From G963676655 sp963676655 (GTDB lineage: Bacteria; Verrucomicrobiota; Lentisphaeria; Victivallales; Victivallaceae), in contig CAXXKX010000002.1 in NCBI GenBank assembly GCA_963676655.2, forward strand, positions 1,580,767-1,644,766: a stretch of DNA of 64,000 nucleotides, read 5' to 3'. A program made the translations under genes and the position numbers. Numbering within the stretch: position 1 is the stretch's first letter; each line of letters begins with the position of its first letter. Of this stretch, positions 34,298-42,687 are shown piece by piece. The notes beneath the pieces are model-generated. The model worked only from the letters and a program-made list of their open reading frames with translations, did no database searches and had not been told where the DNA came from.

Positions 34298-35812
34298 ATG
34301 AAAGCAAAAATAACAATTCATCGTGATTTTGTTATCGGAAAAGTTGACGAACGTATTTTTGGCGGGTTTGTTGAACATATCGGCAGATGTGTTTATGACG
34401 GCATCTACGAACCCGACCATCCCGCTGCCGATTCCGACGGTTTTCGCAACGACGTTGCGCAACTGGTAAAAGATTTGAATATGCCGGTGACCCGTTATCC
34501 GGGCGGCAACTTTGTTTCCGGTTATAATTGGCATGATACGGTGGGGCCGAAGGATCAGCGTCCTGTCCGAAATGATTATGCCTGGGAGGCTAGAGAACCG
34601 AATCAAGTCGGAATCGATGAGTTCATTAAATGGTGCCGCAAAGTTAACTCCGCTCCGATTATGGCGGTCAACCTGGGAACCGGAACAGCACAATCCGCTC
34701 AGGAACTGGTTGAGTACTGTAACTTTCCGGCCGGAACATATTGGAGCGATCAGCGGCGGAGTAACGGTGCAGATCAGCCGCATGGCATCAAATTGTGGTG
34801 TCTTGGCAATGAAATGGACGGGCCATGGCAGATTGGACATAAGACCGCGGAGGAATATGCGCGAATTGCACACGAAACCGGCAAGATGATGAAAATGGCG
34901 GATCCGTCGATTGAACTGGTCGTCTGTGGCGCAAGTACTCGTAATATGCCGCATTTCGCAACCTGGGATGCCCGAGTGCTGGAGGAAACTTTTGAGATTG
35001 TCGATTATATTGCGCTTCATGCATACTTCGGCTGCAGAAAGGACGAGTCCGGAAAAATGGATTTTCTGGCAGCTCCGGAGATACTGGACCGGCAGATCAA
35101 CGATATTATCGCCGCGTGTGATTTTGTTGCGGCGGAAAAGAAGTCAATGCGCAAAATGAATCTCGCTCTTGACGAATGGAACGTATGGTATCGGGCGCAT
35201 GCCAAAGACAACCCCGAAACAGCCTGGCAGGTTGGGCGTCCCCTCCTTGAAGAAATCTATGATATGGCCGATGTTATCGTGGTCGGCGGCTTATTAATGA
35301 CGATGCTTGATCATGCCGACCGGCTTAAAATTGGTTGTCTTGCACAGGACGTGAATGTTATAGCGCCGATTATGACCCGCAAGGGCGGCGGAGCCTGGAA
35401 ACAGACTATCTATTATCCATTCTATTATACCTCTAAATACGGACGTGGAACGGTATTGCGTCAGCACCTTGAATCACCGTCTTACGAAAGCCGGGATTAT
35501 CCGCTTCCGGTCAAATACTTGAAAACGGTCGCCGTTTATCGGGAAGATGATCGGGAAATTGTCCTTTTTGCGATTAACCGCGCGATGACTGAAACACTCG
35601 ATTTTGAGTTCTATATGAACGGTTTTTCACCGGAGGCGGTAATAGAAGCAATTGAAATCCATCATAGCGAACTGGATGCCGTTAATACCGAAACGGCAGA
35701 AAACGTCGCCCCGGCAATGATTTCCGATTCCAGGTATTCCATATCCGGCACGACCTTCCAGGCGTCCTTGAAACCAGCTTCCTGGAACATGTTCAGAATC
35801 AAGGTGGACTGA
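34298..35812 (+). CDS. abfA: GH51 alpha-L-arabinofuranosidase
   Basis: This 504-residue enzyme releases terminal arabinofuranose from arabinan or arabinoxylan oligosaccharides. It belongs to glycoside hydrolase family 51, with a TIM barrel and a C-terminal beta domain. The acid/base is Glu172 in CLGNEMDGPW and the nucleophile is Glu293 in LALDEWNVWY. RYPGGNFVSGYNW and HAYFGC are also typical. There is no signal peptide, so it acts on imported oligosaccharides. AAGGA lies 10 bases upstream of the ATG. It is paired with a divergent AraC regulator. Downstream lies the remnant of a glycyl radical enzyme in opposite orientation. Confidence 0.92.
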   Translation: MKAKITIHRDFVIGKVDERIFGGFVEHIGRCVYDGIYEPDHPAADSDGFRNDVAQLVKDLNMPVTRYPGGNFVSGYNWHDTVGPKDQRPVRNDYAWEAREPNQVGIDEFIKWCRKVNSAPIMAVNLGTGTAQSAQELVEYCNFPAGTYWSDQRRSNGADQPHGIKLWCLGNEMDGPWQIGHKTAEEYARIAHETGKMMKMADPSIELVVCGASTRNMPHFATWDARVLEETFEIVDYIALHAYFGCRKDESGKMDFLAAPEILDRQINDIIAACDFVAAEKKSMRKMNLALDEWNVWYRAHAKDNPETAWQVGRPLLEEIYDMADVIVVGGLLMTMLDHADRLKIGCLAQDVNVIAPIMTRKGGGAWKQTIYYPFYYTSKYGRGTVLRQHLESPSYESRDYPLPVKYLKTVAVYREDDREIVLFAINRAMTETLDFEFYMNGFSPEAVIEAIEIHHSELDAVNTETAENVAPAMISDSRYSISGTTFQASLKPASWNMFRIKVD

Positions 35813-35875
35813 TCAGGATTTCATCCGGCGGTTATACGATTATAATTCATTCCAAATACAAAAAGATCTTACACA

Positions 35876-36343
35876 TCAGAGCGTTATTTCGCTGCGCGCA
35901 ATGACCGTATCCTGAAGCTCTTTTTCAAGACGGGTGAAATACTCGCTATAGCCGCCGATGCGGACAATCAAGTCACAGTGTTTTTCAGGTTCAACTTGAG
36001 CTTCCCGCATGGCTTTGGAATCAATCACTGAAATCTGCATCTGCATGCCGCCTTTCTGGAAATAGGTGCGTATCAGCCTGATAACCTTGGCCGCTTCCCG
36101 GTCATTTTGCCGTAAACTTTCACCGGCTTTGAAATCATTTCCAAGGGCTTTGGCAAGTTCCGTCGCGGACAGCGTTTTATCATCGAAAACCAGTTTTTTG
36201 ACGACGGCAAGGCTGTCAATGGCGTTGGCAATACCTTGATACGTTACGGCCGACCAGATATAACGCGCGCCCCCCGAGTTGAACGATGACCGGTCATCCC
36301 CATCCGATTTAATCAGAAATCGTTCATAATTAAAATTTTTCGA
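35876..36343 (-). pseudogene. Glycyl radical enzyme, C-terminal remnant
   Basis: The minus strand encodes about 155 residues matching the C-terminus of pyruvate-formate-lyase-type glycyl radical enzymes. It reads FNSGGARYIWSAVTYQGIAN, then ATELAKALGNDF, FQKGGMQMQISVID, and the glycyl radical loop VRIGGYSEYFTRL, ending at TGA 35876-35878. An in-frame stop (36344-36346) lies upstream and there is no start codon or ribosome binding site in this stretch. The active-site cysteine domain, normally several hundred residues upstream, is absent, and so is a radical-SAM activase. I read it as a decayed gene truncated near 36343. The retained reading frame suggests recent loss. Confidence 0.8.
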
Positions 36344-36561
36344 TTATCTATTAAAATACTCCAGGAACAGTCGATGGCGCTTCAATCTATGCTGAACACG
36401 TTACTGCCAAGACAGGATAAACGAAGAAATTCCACACACACACTATTGATTTATCCATTACCTTGTTGTACTTTAAAATATGATTTCGTTTGTAAGTGGG
36501 AGTTGATTACAGTCAAAGAAGACTTCCGTTTTTCATAAATAACAATTCACAGGAGGGAAAA

Positions 36562-37179
36562 ATGTTCAAAAGAACATTGAGCACGGTCGTAATGCTGGTA
36601 ATGTTTTATTGCGTGGGCATTCAGGCTGAAGACAAAACTCGCGAAGCAGATCACCAGGCATTGCGGGCATTGAAAGACAAGGTAATAACGGCACTTAATA
36701 CTCGTGACATGAAGTTGCTGAACTCGTGCTTCGCTTCCAGGTTTGCCTTTACCTCGGTTAATCAAATCACGTTGACTTCTCCCGGACAGGTGGAGGAGTT
36801 TTTTCAAAAGACTTTCGATGGCCCCGACTCAATGCTGGCGAGTATGAAATGTAAGCCGGAGGCTGATATCCTGACCCGTTTCATTGATGCCAATACCGGA
36901 TACTGTTACGGCTCAAACGAAGAGACCTACAAGCTAAAGGACGGACGTGAAGTTGTCCAGCATGCGCGGTGGACTGCCGTAGTCGTCAAAGAAGACGGTA
37001 AATGGAAAATCGCGGCGGCCCATGCCGGAGTTGATTTTTTAAATAATCCGGTCTTGAATCATGCCATCGGGATGGGGTATAAATTGTTGATCTGCGGTTT
37101 TATCGCCGGACTGATTGTCGGATTGCTGATTATGCTGGTTATTCGAAAGTTGAGGACAAAGGCACCAACGCAGGCATGA
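36562..37179 (+). CDS. NTF2/SnoaL-like protein with C-terminal membrane anchor
   Basis: The 206-residue product has a signal sequence (TVVMLVMFYCVGIQA) and a SnoaL/DUF4440-like domain at about 25-160 (LRALKDKVITALNTRDMKLL, VQHARWTAVVVKEDGKWKIA). A C-terminal membrane span follows at about 172-195 (LLICGFIAGLIVGLLIMLVI). The domain should therefore face the periplasm. The ATG at 36562 is chosen for the AGGAGGG 6 bases upstream. It is the first gene of a nine-gene unit; the next ATG overlaps its stop by four bases. Its role in the pathway is unknown. NTF2-like folds bind small hydrophobic ligands or act as cyclases or isomerases. Confidence 0.68.
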   Translation: MFKRTLSTVVMLVMFYCVGIQAEDKTREADHQALRALKDKVITALNTRDMKLLNSCFASRFAFTSVNQITLTSPGQVEEFFQKTFDGPDSMLASMKCKPEADILTRFIDANTGYCYGSNEETYKLKDGREVVQHARWTAVVVKEDGKWKIAAAHAGVDFLNNPVLNHAIGMGYKLLICGFIAGLIVGLLIMLVIRKLRTKAPTQA

Positions 37180-37865
37180 AGGACGATGCGGCTAAAATGG
37201 CCGACCTCGGCCCGGGAAAATGCTTACTTATACTACTGTTAAACAGTATTCCGTTTTTTCATGCGTTACTTGTGATGGGGTTGTTCTTTTATCCATGGGA
37301 ACGCGTTTGGATCAGATGTCTGAGCGGAATCGGATGTCTTTATCTGCTGCCGCCGGTTGTCGCGCGAATCTTCGGGATCATAATGCCGATCAAGAGATCG
37401 CGCATAGCTGTAGGCAGCAGAGAATATTTTACCTGGTGGGCTTTGGCTAATATGCAAATGATCTTTTGCCGTTTGCCGTTTCTGGAGGAATTACTGCGGC
37501 TGATTCCAGGCGTTTACAGTAACTGGTTGCGGCTCTGGGGCGCTAAAATCGGGTGTTTGACTTACTGGGCCGCCGGAACAAAGATATTGGACCGGCAATG
37601 CCTTGAAGTTGGTAACAATGTCGTTTTTGGCGCAGGGGTCAGGATAAACGCCCATGTCCTGGTAAAAAATGATGCCGGGCAGCTTGAATTGCTGTTAGCT
37701 CCGATTAAAATTGGTGATAATGTCATTGTTGGCGGCTATTCGTTATTGACGACGGGAACGGAAATTGCCAATGGCGAATTTACCAAAGCACTCCTGACTT
37801 CTCCGCCATTCAGTCATTGGGAAAATGGTTCCAGAACAAAAAACGATATAAATGCTGAATTATGA
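37176..37865 (+). CDS. Membrane protein with hexapeptide-repeat acyltransferase-like domain
   Basis: This 229-residue protein has two N-terminal membrane spans (about 16-36 and 42-68). A C-terminal left-handed beta-helix-like region follows (LEVGNNVVFGAGVRINAHVL, then APIKIGDNVIVGGYSLLTTG). The middle carries EELLRLIPGVYSNWLRLWGA, a segment I associate with acyltransferase-like proteins in bacterial biosynthetic loci. Hexapeptide proteins often transfer acyl groups, but there is no confirmed catalytic histidine here, so activity is uncertain. It overlaps its upstream and downstream neighbours by ATGA on both sides, which implies tight coupling. Confidence 0.6.
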   Translation: MKDDAAKMADLGPGKCLLILLLNSIPFFHALLVMGLFFYPWERVWIRCLSGIGCLYLLPPVVARIFGIIMPIKRSRIAVGSREYFTWWALANMQMIFCRLPFLEELLRLIPGVYSNWLRLWGAKIGCLTYWAAGTKILDRQCLEVGNNVVFGAGVRINAHVLVKNDAGQLELLLAPIKIGDNVIVGGYSLLTTGTEIANGEFTKALLTSPPFSHWENGSRTKNDINAEL

Positions 37866-38824
37866 TCTGTGATATCCACGTCCATGCAATTGAACTGAAA
37901 AGTCCTGCGGGACGCGAACGTGCCGCGAGTTTTCGGCGGAGATTGCCGGGGCGCTTAATATTTAAAGAATCGGATATTGAATCATATGACGGCAGCTATA
38001 TGGCTGAAGCGCTCGAAAAAAGCAGAATGGTTGATGGCGCGGTTTTTCTGGCTATGAATGGAATGGCGACAAAAGATGAAACAGCAAACAGGAGCGACGC
38101 ATTTAAGGTCAGCAACGAATATGTTGCGGGACTGGCGGCTTCGCATCCTAAGGTATATTACGGTGCAAGCATAAATCCATTCCGGAAGGATGCGTTGGCG
38201 GAATTGGAAAAAGCTGTAAATGCCGGAGCATGCCTGGTAAAATGGATACCATCTGCTCAGAATATCGATCCGGAAGACAGTCGCTGCATACCGTTTTACG
38301 AAATGTTGGCGCATTATCGCATTCCGTTGCTGAGCCATACCGGGAACGAGCATTTCATGTCACGCGGGGCCAACCGACTTAACGATCCGGAAAAACTTAT
38401 GCCGGCCCTGGAAAGAGGGGTTACCGTTATAGGAGCGCATTGTGGAGCCAGAATGTTTCTGCATGAGAGATGCTATTTCAAGCATTGGCGAAGAATGGCG
38501 CTGGACTACGAAAACTTTTATGGTGATACCGGGGCATTCATTCTCCCGACCCGCATTAAATACCTCAAATTGTTATTAGCCGACAAGAGGCTGCTTGAAA
38601 AAGTCCTGTACGCTTCTGATTTGCCGATGAAACCGTGGTTTTGGAGTTGTTTTTTTCGCTTAGGGAGACGCACCATTACTGACATAGCCGCAGAGCATAA
38701 TCCGTTCGACCGTCATTGTCTGGTCTACAAGAAGATGGGGTTTCCGGATGCCTTTTTTGCCAGGGGATCAACCCTGTTGCGGCTTCCGGAAGAAAAGCGG
38801 TTGAAGGAGGTCTCAAATGAATAA
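37862..38824 (+). CDS. Amidohydrolase-2 family metal-dependent hydrolase
   Basis: This 320-residue TIM-barrel hydrolase shows the metal-binding DIHVH at its N-terminus (His6, His8). Further landmarks are VKWIPSAQNIDP (position of the usual barrel Lys/Trp region), LLSHTGNEH near 160, VIGAHCGARM near 190, and the catalytic Asp in VLYASDLPM near 253. Relatives decarboxylate or hydrolyse small carboxylates and amides. It overlaps the hexapeptide gene by ATGA and the following radical SAM gene by eight bases, so it is part of the same pathway. Whether it works as a hydrolase or decarboxylase cannot be read from the sequence. Confidence 0.78.
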   Translation: MICDIHVHAIELKSPAGRERAASFRRRLPGRLIFKESDIESYDGSYMAEALEKSRMVDGAVFLAMNGMATKDETANRSDAFKVSNEYVAGLAASHPKVYYGASINPFRKDALAELEKAVNAGACLVKWIPSAQNIDPEDSRCIPFYEMLAHYRIPLLSHTGNEHFMSRGANRLNDPEKLMPALERGVTVIGAHCGARMFLHERCYFKHWRRMALDYENFYGDTGAFILPTRIKYLKLLLADKRLLEKVLYASDLPMKPWFWSCFFRLGRRTITDIAAEHNPFDRHCLVYKKMGFPDAFFARGSTLLRLPEEKRLKEVSNE

Positions 38825-39956
38825 AGTCTGGCATTTACCTTGGACCGCTGATAACGTTCCGCATGGTGTTCTTGATATCAATCGCGGCTGCAACATTACC
38901 TGCCGGGCCTGTTACAATGAAGCGTCGCCATACCATAAATCATTGGAAGAGATTACCGGTGAACTTGATGCTATGACGAAACTGCGCCGGATTGATTCTC
39001 TTTCACTGGCCGGAGGCGAAGTGACTCTTCACCCGCACTTGCCGGAGATTGTCAAACTGATCAAACAACGTGGTATTTCCGTGGAAATATTCTCCAACGG
39101 GCTCTTGCTGAACGATGAATTGCTTGACCGGTTAAGTGAGGCGGGAGCGGATTTGATCTTTCTGCACATTGAGCCGACCCAGCAGCGTGATGACCTGCCG
39201 CCATCACCGACATTCGACGATTGCCGGCAACTGATAGAAGAAAAATCGATGCAAATCAATGCCCGGGGGATGGACGCTGGAGTGGTGTTCACTGCTTGTG
39301 ATGACCGGGAATTACCCCTGTTCGTTGATATGGTCATTAATATTCCATCCATAACCTACTTGCTGGTTACGCTCTGTCGTGATAACTCTCAAATCGCCTG
39401 GGTAAAAGGTGATGTGCTTGCTGGAATGCGGGGAGAAGCCGGACCGGCAGCTGCCGCTCCAGGCGTACCGCAGATTGATGCGGTTGCGAAATTGCTTAGT
39501 GAACAATATCAGATAAAGCCATTTGCCAGAGTCAGTTCCAATGTTGATAAAACCCAGACGCGCTGGTTGTCATATCTACTTGGCGTGGTTGATCTTCCCG
39601 GCGGCAGTAGTCGCCACTCCGCCTGCCGGGCCGGACTGATCGAAAGAAGTTATCTCAAGGCCTGTTATTGGTTGAAACGGCGTTATCCTTTTTATACCCG
39701 GCAGAACTCCGGGCAGTTCCGGCTGCAACTGCTGTTGAACGCTCTGAGTGGCGGTTGTTTTTCCGGCAACCTGAAATTGCTGCTGCATTCGCTTCGATCA
39801 CAGGCAAAACTTAAAGCGTTACGGATATTGTTGCAGAAACCGGCGGAAGTTGCCGAAGACGGAACCGTGATTCATTGTCTGAACTGTCCCGACGCCACTA
39901 TCAAAAACGGTTGCCTGGTTCCGCTGTGCCTGGCCGACAAAGTCAGGGAGGATTAA
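38817..39956 (+). CDS. Radical SAM enzyme with C-terminal cysteine cluster
   Basis: This 379-residue enzyme carries the canonical CxxxCxxC iron-sulfur motif in GCNITCRACYNEAS (about 24-37), followed by SLAGGEVTLHP (the GGE SAM-binding motif) and EIFSNGLLL. Near the C-terminus a second set of cysteines reads C-x2-C-x8-C-x4-C (CLNCPDATIKNGCLVPLC), a plausible auxiliary iron-sulfur site of SPASM-like character. A perfect AAGGAGG precedes the ATG. The gene overlaps the amidohydrolase end. It is the first of three consecutive radical SAM genes. Substrate unknown. Confidence 0.85.
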   Translation: MNKVWHLPWTADNVPHGVLDINRGCNITCRACYNEASPYHKSLEEITGELDAMTKLRRIDSLSLAGGEVTLHPHLPEIVKLIKQRGISVEIFSNGLLLNDELLDRLSEAGADLIFLHIEPTQQRDDLPPSPTFDDCRQLIEEKSMQINARGMDAGVVFTACDDRELPLFVDMVINIPSITYLLVTLCRDNSQIAWVKGDVLAGMRGEAGPAAAAPGVPQIDAVAKLLSEQYQIKPFARVSSNVDKTQTRWLSYLLGVVDLPGGSSRHSACRAGLIERSYLKACYWLKRRYPFYTRQNSGQFRLQLLLNALSGGCFSGNLKLLLHSLRSQAKLKALRILLQKPAEVAEDGTVIHCLNCPDATIKNGCLVPLCLADKVRED

Positions 39957-39958
39957 TG

Positions 39959-41353
39959 ATGAAGATTCTGCTGATTATGCCGGACGCCCATATGCACACA
40001 CTTCGCATTGGCCGATTTACCCGCTCAATGCGTGAAATGCCGTTGTCTATTTGCACATTGGCGGCAATGATTTCCGATATTCCCGACTTGGAAATTAAGT
40101 TGATTGACGGAAGCGTGGAAGAGGTACCGATGGATTATCCGGCCGATCTGGTTGGCATAAGCGTTCTTACCGGTTGCGCCGTTTCAGCTTACGAGATTGC
40201 GGATCATTACCGGGAACGCGGCGTACCAGTAGTTCTTGGCGGCGTGCATGTGACGATCCTGCCGGGAGAAGCCGCCAACCACGCAGACGCCGTCATGATT
40301 GGCCGGGGAGAGCAAACCTGGCCGGAACTGGTGCGGGATTTCATGCGCGGGGAAATGCGCAAGGTATATCGCGAACACCCGATTGAAGGAGATATGCTTT
40401 TTGATGTACCGTCTCCACGGTATGATTTGCATCGCAAACACGGCTATATGCTGCCATACACAATTCAAGCGACCCATGGCTGTCGCCGCAAATGTGATTT
40501 CTGTACGGTTCCCGTGGTATCCCGAAGATATTTAAAACGACCCATTGCCGATGTAATCAGGGATTTGCGTAACGCGTCAGGACGCTATATTGCTTTTAAC
40601 GATGTCAGCCTGGCGGACGACCCGCAATATGCGAAAGAATTGTTCGAGGCAATGATTCCGCTGAAAAAACGTTGGGGCGGTCTGACTACCGTAGATATTG
40701 TGAAGGACCATGAATTATTGGACTTGATGGTGAAAAGCGGTTGCTCCTATCTGTTGATCGGCTTTGAATCAACCGAGGAAACCGTCCTCAGGCAGATTCA
40801 CAAAGGCTTCAATCAGCCGGTGAATTACCATAGCTTTATGGAAACAATGCACTCGCTGGGAATTTCCATCCAGGGATGTTTCGTTTTCGGTTTTGACAAT
40901 GATGATTCTAACATCTTCCGCCAAACGGTCGAAAGGGTACGAAAGTTGAAAATTGACATTCCCCGTTACTCGATTTATACGCCATACCCCGGAACCCGGC
41001 TTTTTCAACGACTTCAGCGGGAAAATCGAATTATCAGTTATAACTGGAACGATTACGATACTATGCATGTGGTCATCAAACCGGCAAAAATGACTCCGGA
41101 TGAACTATATGACGGCTTTAAATGGGCCTATAAGGAGACTTTCAAGTTACAACACATCGTCGGTCGCATGAGAGGATTCGGATTGAACAGTACAATAAAC
41201 TTCTGCGGTAATCTGGCTTATCGGATTTTTGTCAGGCGTCTTTACCATGAACCACGTTTTGCCACCCCGTATTCAATTGAGTGTCCCGGTTCAGCGCCTG
41301 AACCGGAATATTACGCTACTAATTTCAGGGAGGGGATGAGATGCCAAGGTTGA
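39959..41353 (+). CDS. B12-binding-type radical SAM enzyme, first paralogue
   Basis: This 464-residue protein has an N-terminal B12-binding-like Rossmann domain (MKILLIMPDAHMH, LVGISVLTG, VVLGGVHVTILP, IGRGEQTWPEL). A radical SAM domain follows with CxxxCxxC in HGCRRKCDFCTVP. The C-terminus includes IYTPYPGTRLFQRL, typical of the BchE-like class. Members methylate unactivated carbons or form rings using cobalamin and SAM. The cobalamin-ligating DxHxxG motif is not evident, so B12 binding may be base-off without a protein ligand or may be absent. An adjacent ATG one codon earlier is possible; AGGGAGG fits the chosen start. It overlaps the next gene by 13 bases. Confidence 0.85.
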   Translation: MKILLIMPDAHMHTLRIGRFTRSMREMPLSICTLAAMISDIPDLEIKLIDGSVEEVPMDYPADLVGISVLTGCAVSAYEIADHYRERGVPVVLGGVHVTILPGEAANHADAVMIGRGEQTWPELVRDFMRGEMRKVYREHPIEGDMLFDVPSPRYDLHRKHGYMLPYTIQATHGCRRKCDFCTVPVVSRRYLKRPIADVIRDLRNASGRYIAFNDVSLADDPQYAKELFEAMIPLKKRWGGLTTVDIVKDHELLDLMVKSGCSYLLIGFESTEETVLRQIHKGFNQPVNYHSFMETMHSLGISIQGCFVFGFDNDDSNIFRQTVERVRKLKIDIPRYSIYTPYPGTRLFQRLQRENRIISYNWNDYDTMHVVIKPAKMTPDELYDGFKWAYKETFKLQHIVGRMRGFGLNSTINFCGNLAYRIFVRRLYHEPRFATPYSIECPGSAPEPEYYATNFREGMRCQG

Positions 41354-42672
41354 TCTTGATCTATCCGGCGATGGGACGCCGTCCAGGGAAAAAATTCGTT
41401 AGGTCCTGGCAGCAGGAACCGCTGGCAATGGGGATATTAGCGGCGTTGACTCCGCAAGACTGGGAAGTCGTATTTTTTGATGACCGGGTTGAACCAATTG
41501 ATTACACTCAGTCCGCTGACCTGGTTGGAATATCGCTTGAGACTTATACCGCCAGACGCGGATATCAAATCGCGGCAAAGTTTCGCGCGAAAAATATTCC
41601 GGTTGTCTTCGGCGGCTACCATGCAACTTTGTGTTCTGATGAAGCATTGGAACATGGGGACGCGGTCTGTACTGGAGAAGCCGAAGGCGTCTGGGAGAAT
41701 ATCCTGAATGATGCAGTAACCGGCAATCTTCAGTCGCGTTATGAGGCCACCGCAACATGTGATTTGAAAAACCTGAAAATCAGCCGGGAGATATTCAAAG
41801 GGAAAAACTATCTGCCGCTCTCCCTGATTGAAACCAGCCGTGGCTGCCCGATGAAATGTAATTTCTGTTCGATTACCGCATTCTACCGGGCAACCTATCG
41901 GCAGCGTCCGCCGGAGGATGTCGTAGAGGAAATCCGGGCGGCCAGGCATAAGTACATATTCTTTGTCGACGACAACTTTGCCGGGAATACGGAAGGCACC
42001 AAAGCCCTTTGCCGGGCAGTTAAGCCGCTGAAGCGAAAGTGGATTACCCAGTGCGGCATTACCGGATTGAAAGACCCTGGGCTGGTTCGCTTGATGGCGG
42101 AAAGCGGCTGCATTGGTCTGCTTATCGGCTTTGAGTCGTTAAATCCGGATAACTTGAGATCAATGAACAAAAAGGCAAATAAGACTGAAGAATACTCCGG
42201 AGTACTGGAATGTTTGAGAAAAAACGGGATTTTTGTTTACGGAACCTTTATGTTCGGCTATCCGGAAGACACGGCGGCAAGTTTTGACCTGAGTGTTGAT
42301 TTTGCTATGCGGGAAAAAATGTTCATTGCCGCCTTCAACCATCTGGTTCCTTTTCCCGGAACTCCGCTCTATCAGGAACTTGAGCAAACCGGGCAGCTTA
42401 ATAGCGAACGCTGGTGGCTGGACGATGATTTCTATTTCGGTCAAACCCCGGTTAATCCACGGAAAATGACGTCGCGGGAATTAGAACTTAACTGTTTGCG
42501 GGCCAGACGCCAATTTTTCTCTATTCGAGCGATCTTTCAGCGCGCCATGGATTTTAAATGCAACTGCTCCAGCCTGATGAACTTTTGGCGTTACCTGACC
42601 ACTAATGCTTTGCTGCGCCGGGAAATATCCGGAAAGCGCGGCACCCCGCTGGGAGTCAAGGATGAAGCGTAA
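41341..42672 (+). CDS. B12-binding-type radical SAM enzyme, second paralogue
   Basis: This 443-residue protein has the same layout as its upstream neighbour: B12-binding-like N-terminus (LILIYPAMG, LVGISLETYT, VVFGGYHATLCSDEAL, TGEAEGVWENIL), CxxxCxxC in RGCPMKCNFCSIT, FVDDNFAGN, LLIGFESLNP and HLVPFPGTPLYQEL. The two are paralogues rather than a simple duplication, as similarity is limited to the motifs. GGGAGGGG precedes the ATG. Two such enzymes in a row suggest two distinct radical modifications of one intermediate. Confidence 0.85.
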   Translation: MPRLILIYPAMGRRPGKKFVRSWQQEPLAMGILAALTPQDWEVVFFDDRVEPIDYTQSADLVGISLETYTARRGYQIAAKFRAKNIPVVFGGYHATLCSDEALEHGDAVCTGEAEGVWENILNDAVTGNLQSRYEATATCDLKNLKISREIFKGKNYLPLSLIETSRGCPMKCNFCSITAFYRATYRQRPPEDVVEEIRAARHKYIFFVDDNFAGNTEGTKALCRAVKPLKRKWITQCGITGLKDPGLVRLMAESGCIGLLIGFESLNPDNLRSMNKKANKTEEYSGVLECLRKNGIFVYGTFMFGYPEDTAASFDLSVDFAMREKMFIAAFNHLVPFPGTPLYQELEQTGQLNSERWWLDDDFYFGQTPVNPRKMTSRELELNCLRARRQFFSIRAIFQRAMDFKCNCSSLMNFWRYLTTNALLRREISGKRGTPLGVKDEA

Positions 42673-42687
42673 GACGGAGAAAGCACT

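Noticed and set aside
34187..35020. 277-codon minus-strand frame opposite the GH51 gene
   Set aside because: Antisense to a well-supported enzyme with no family features of its own.
36446..36474. Promoter for the GH3 unit
   Set aside because: TTGATT and TACTTT are 17 bases apart, but the -10 match is poor, so I did not annotate it.
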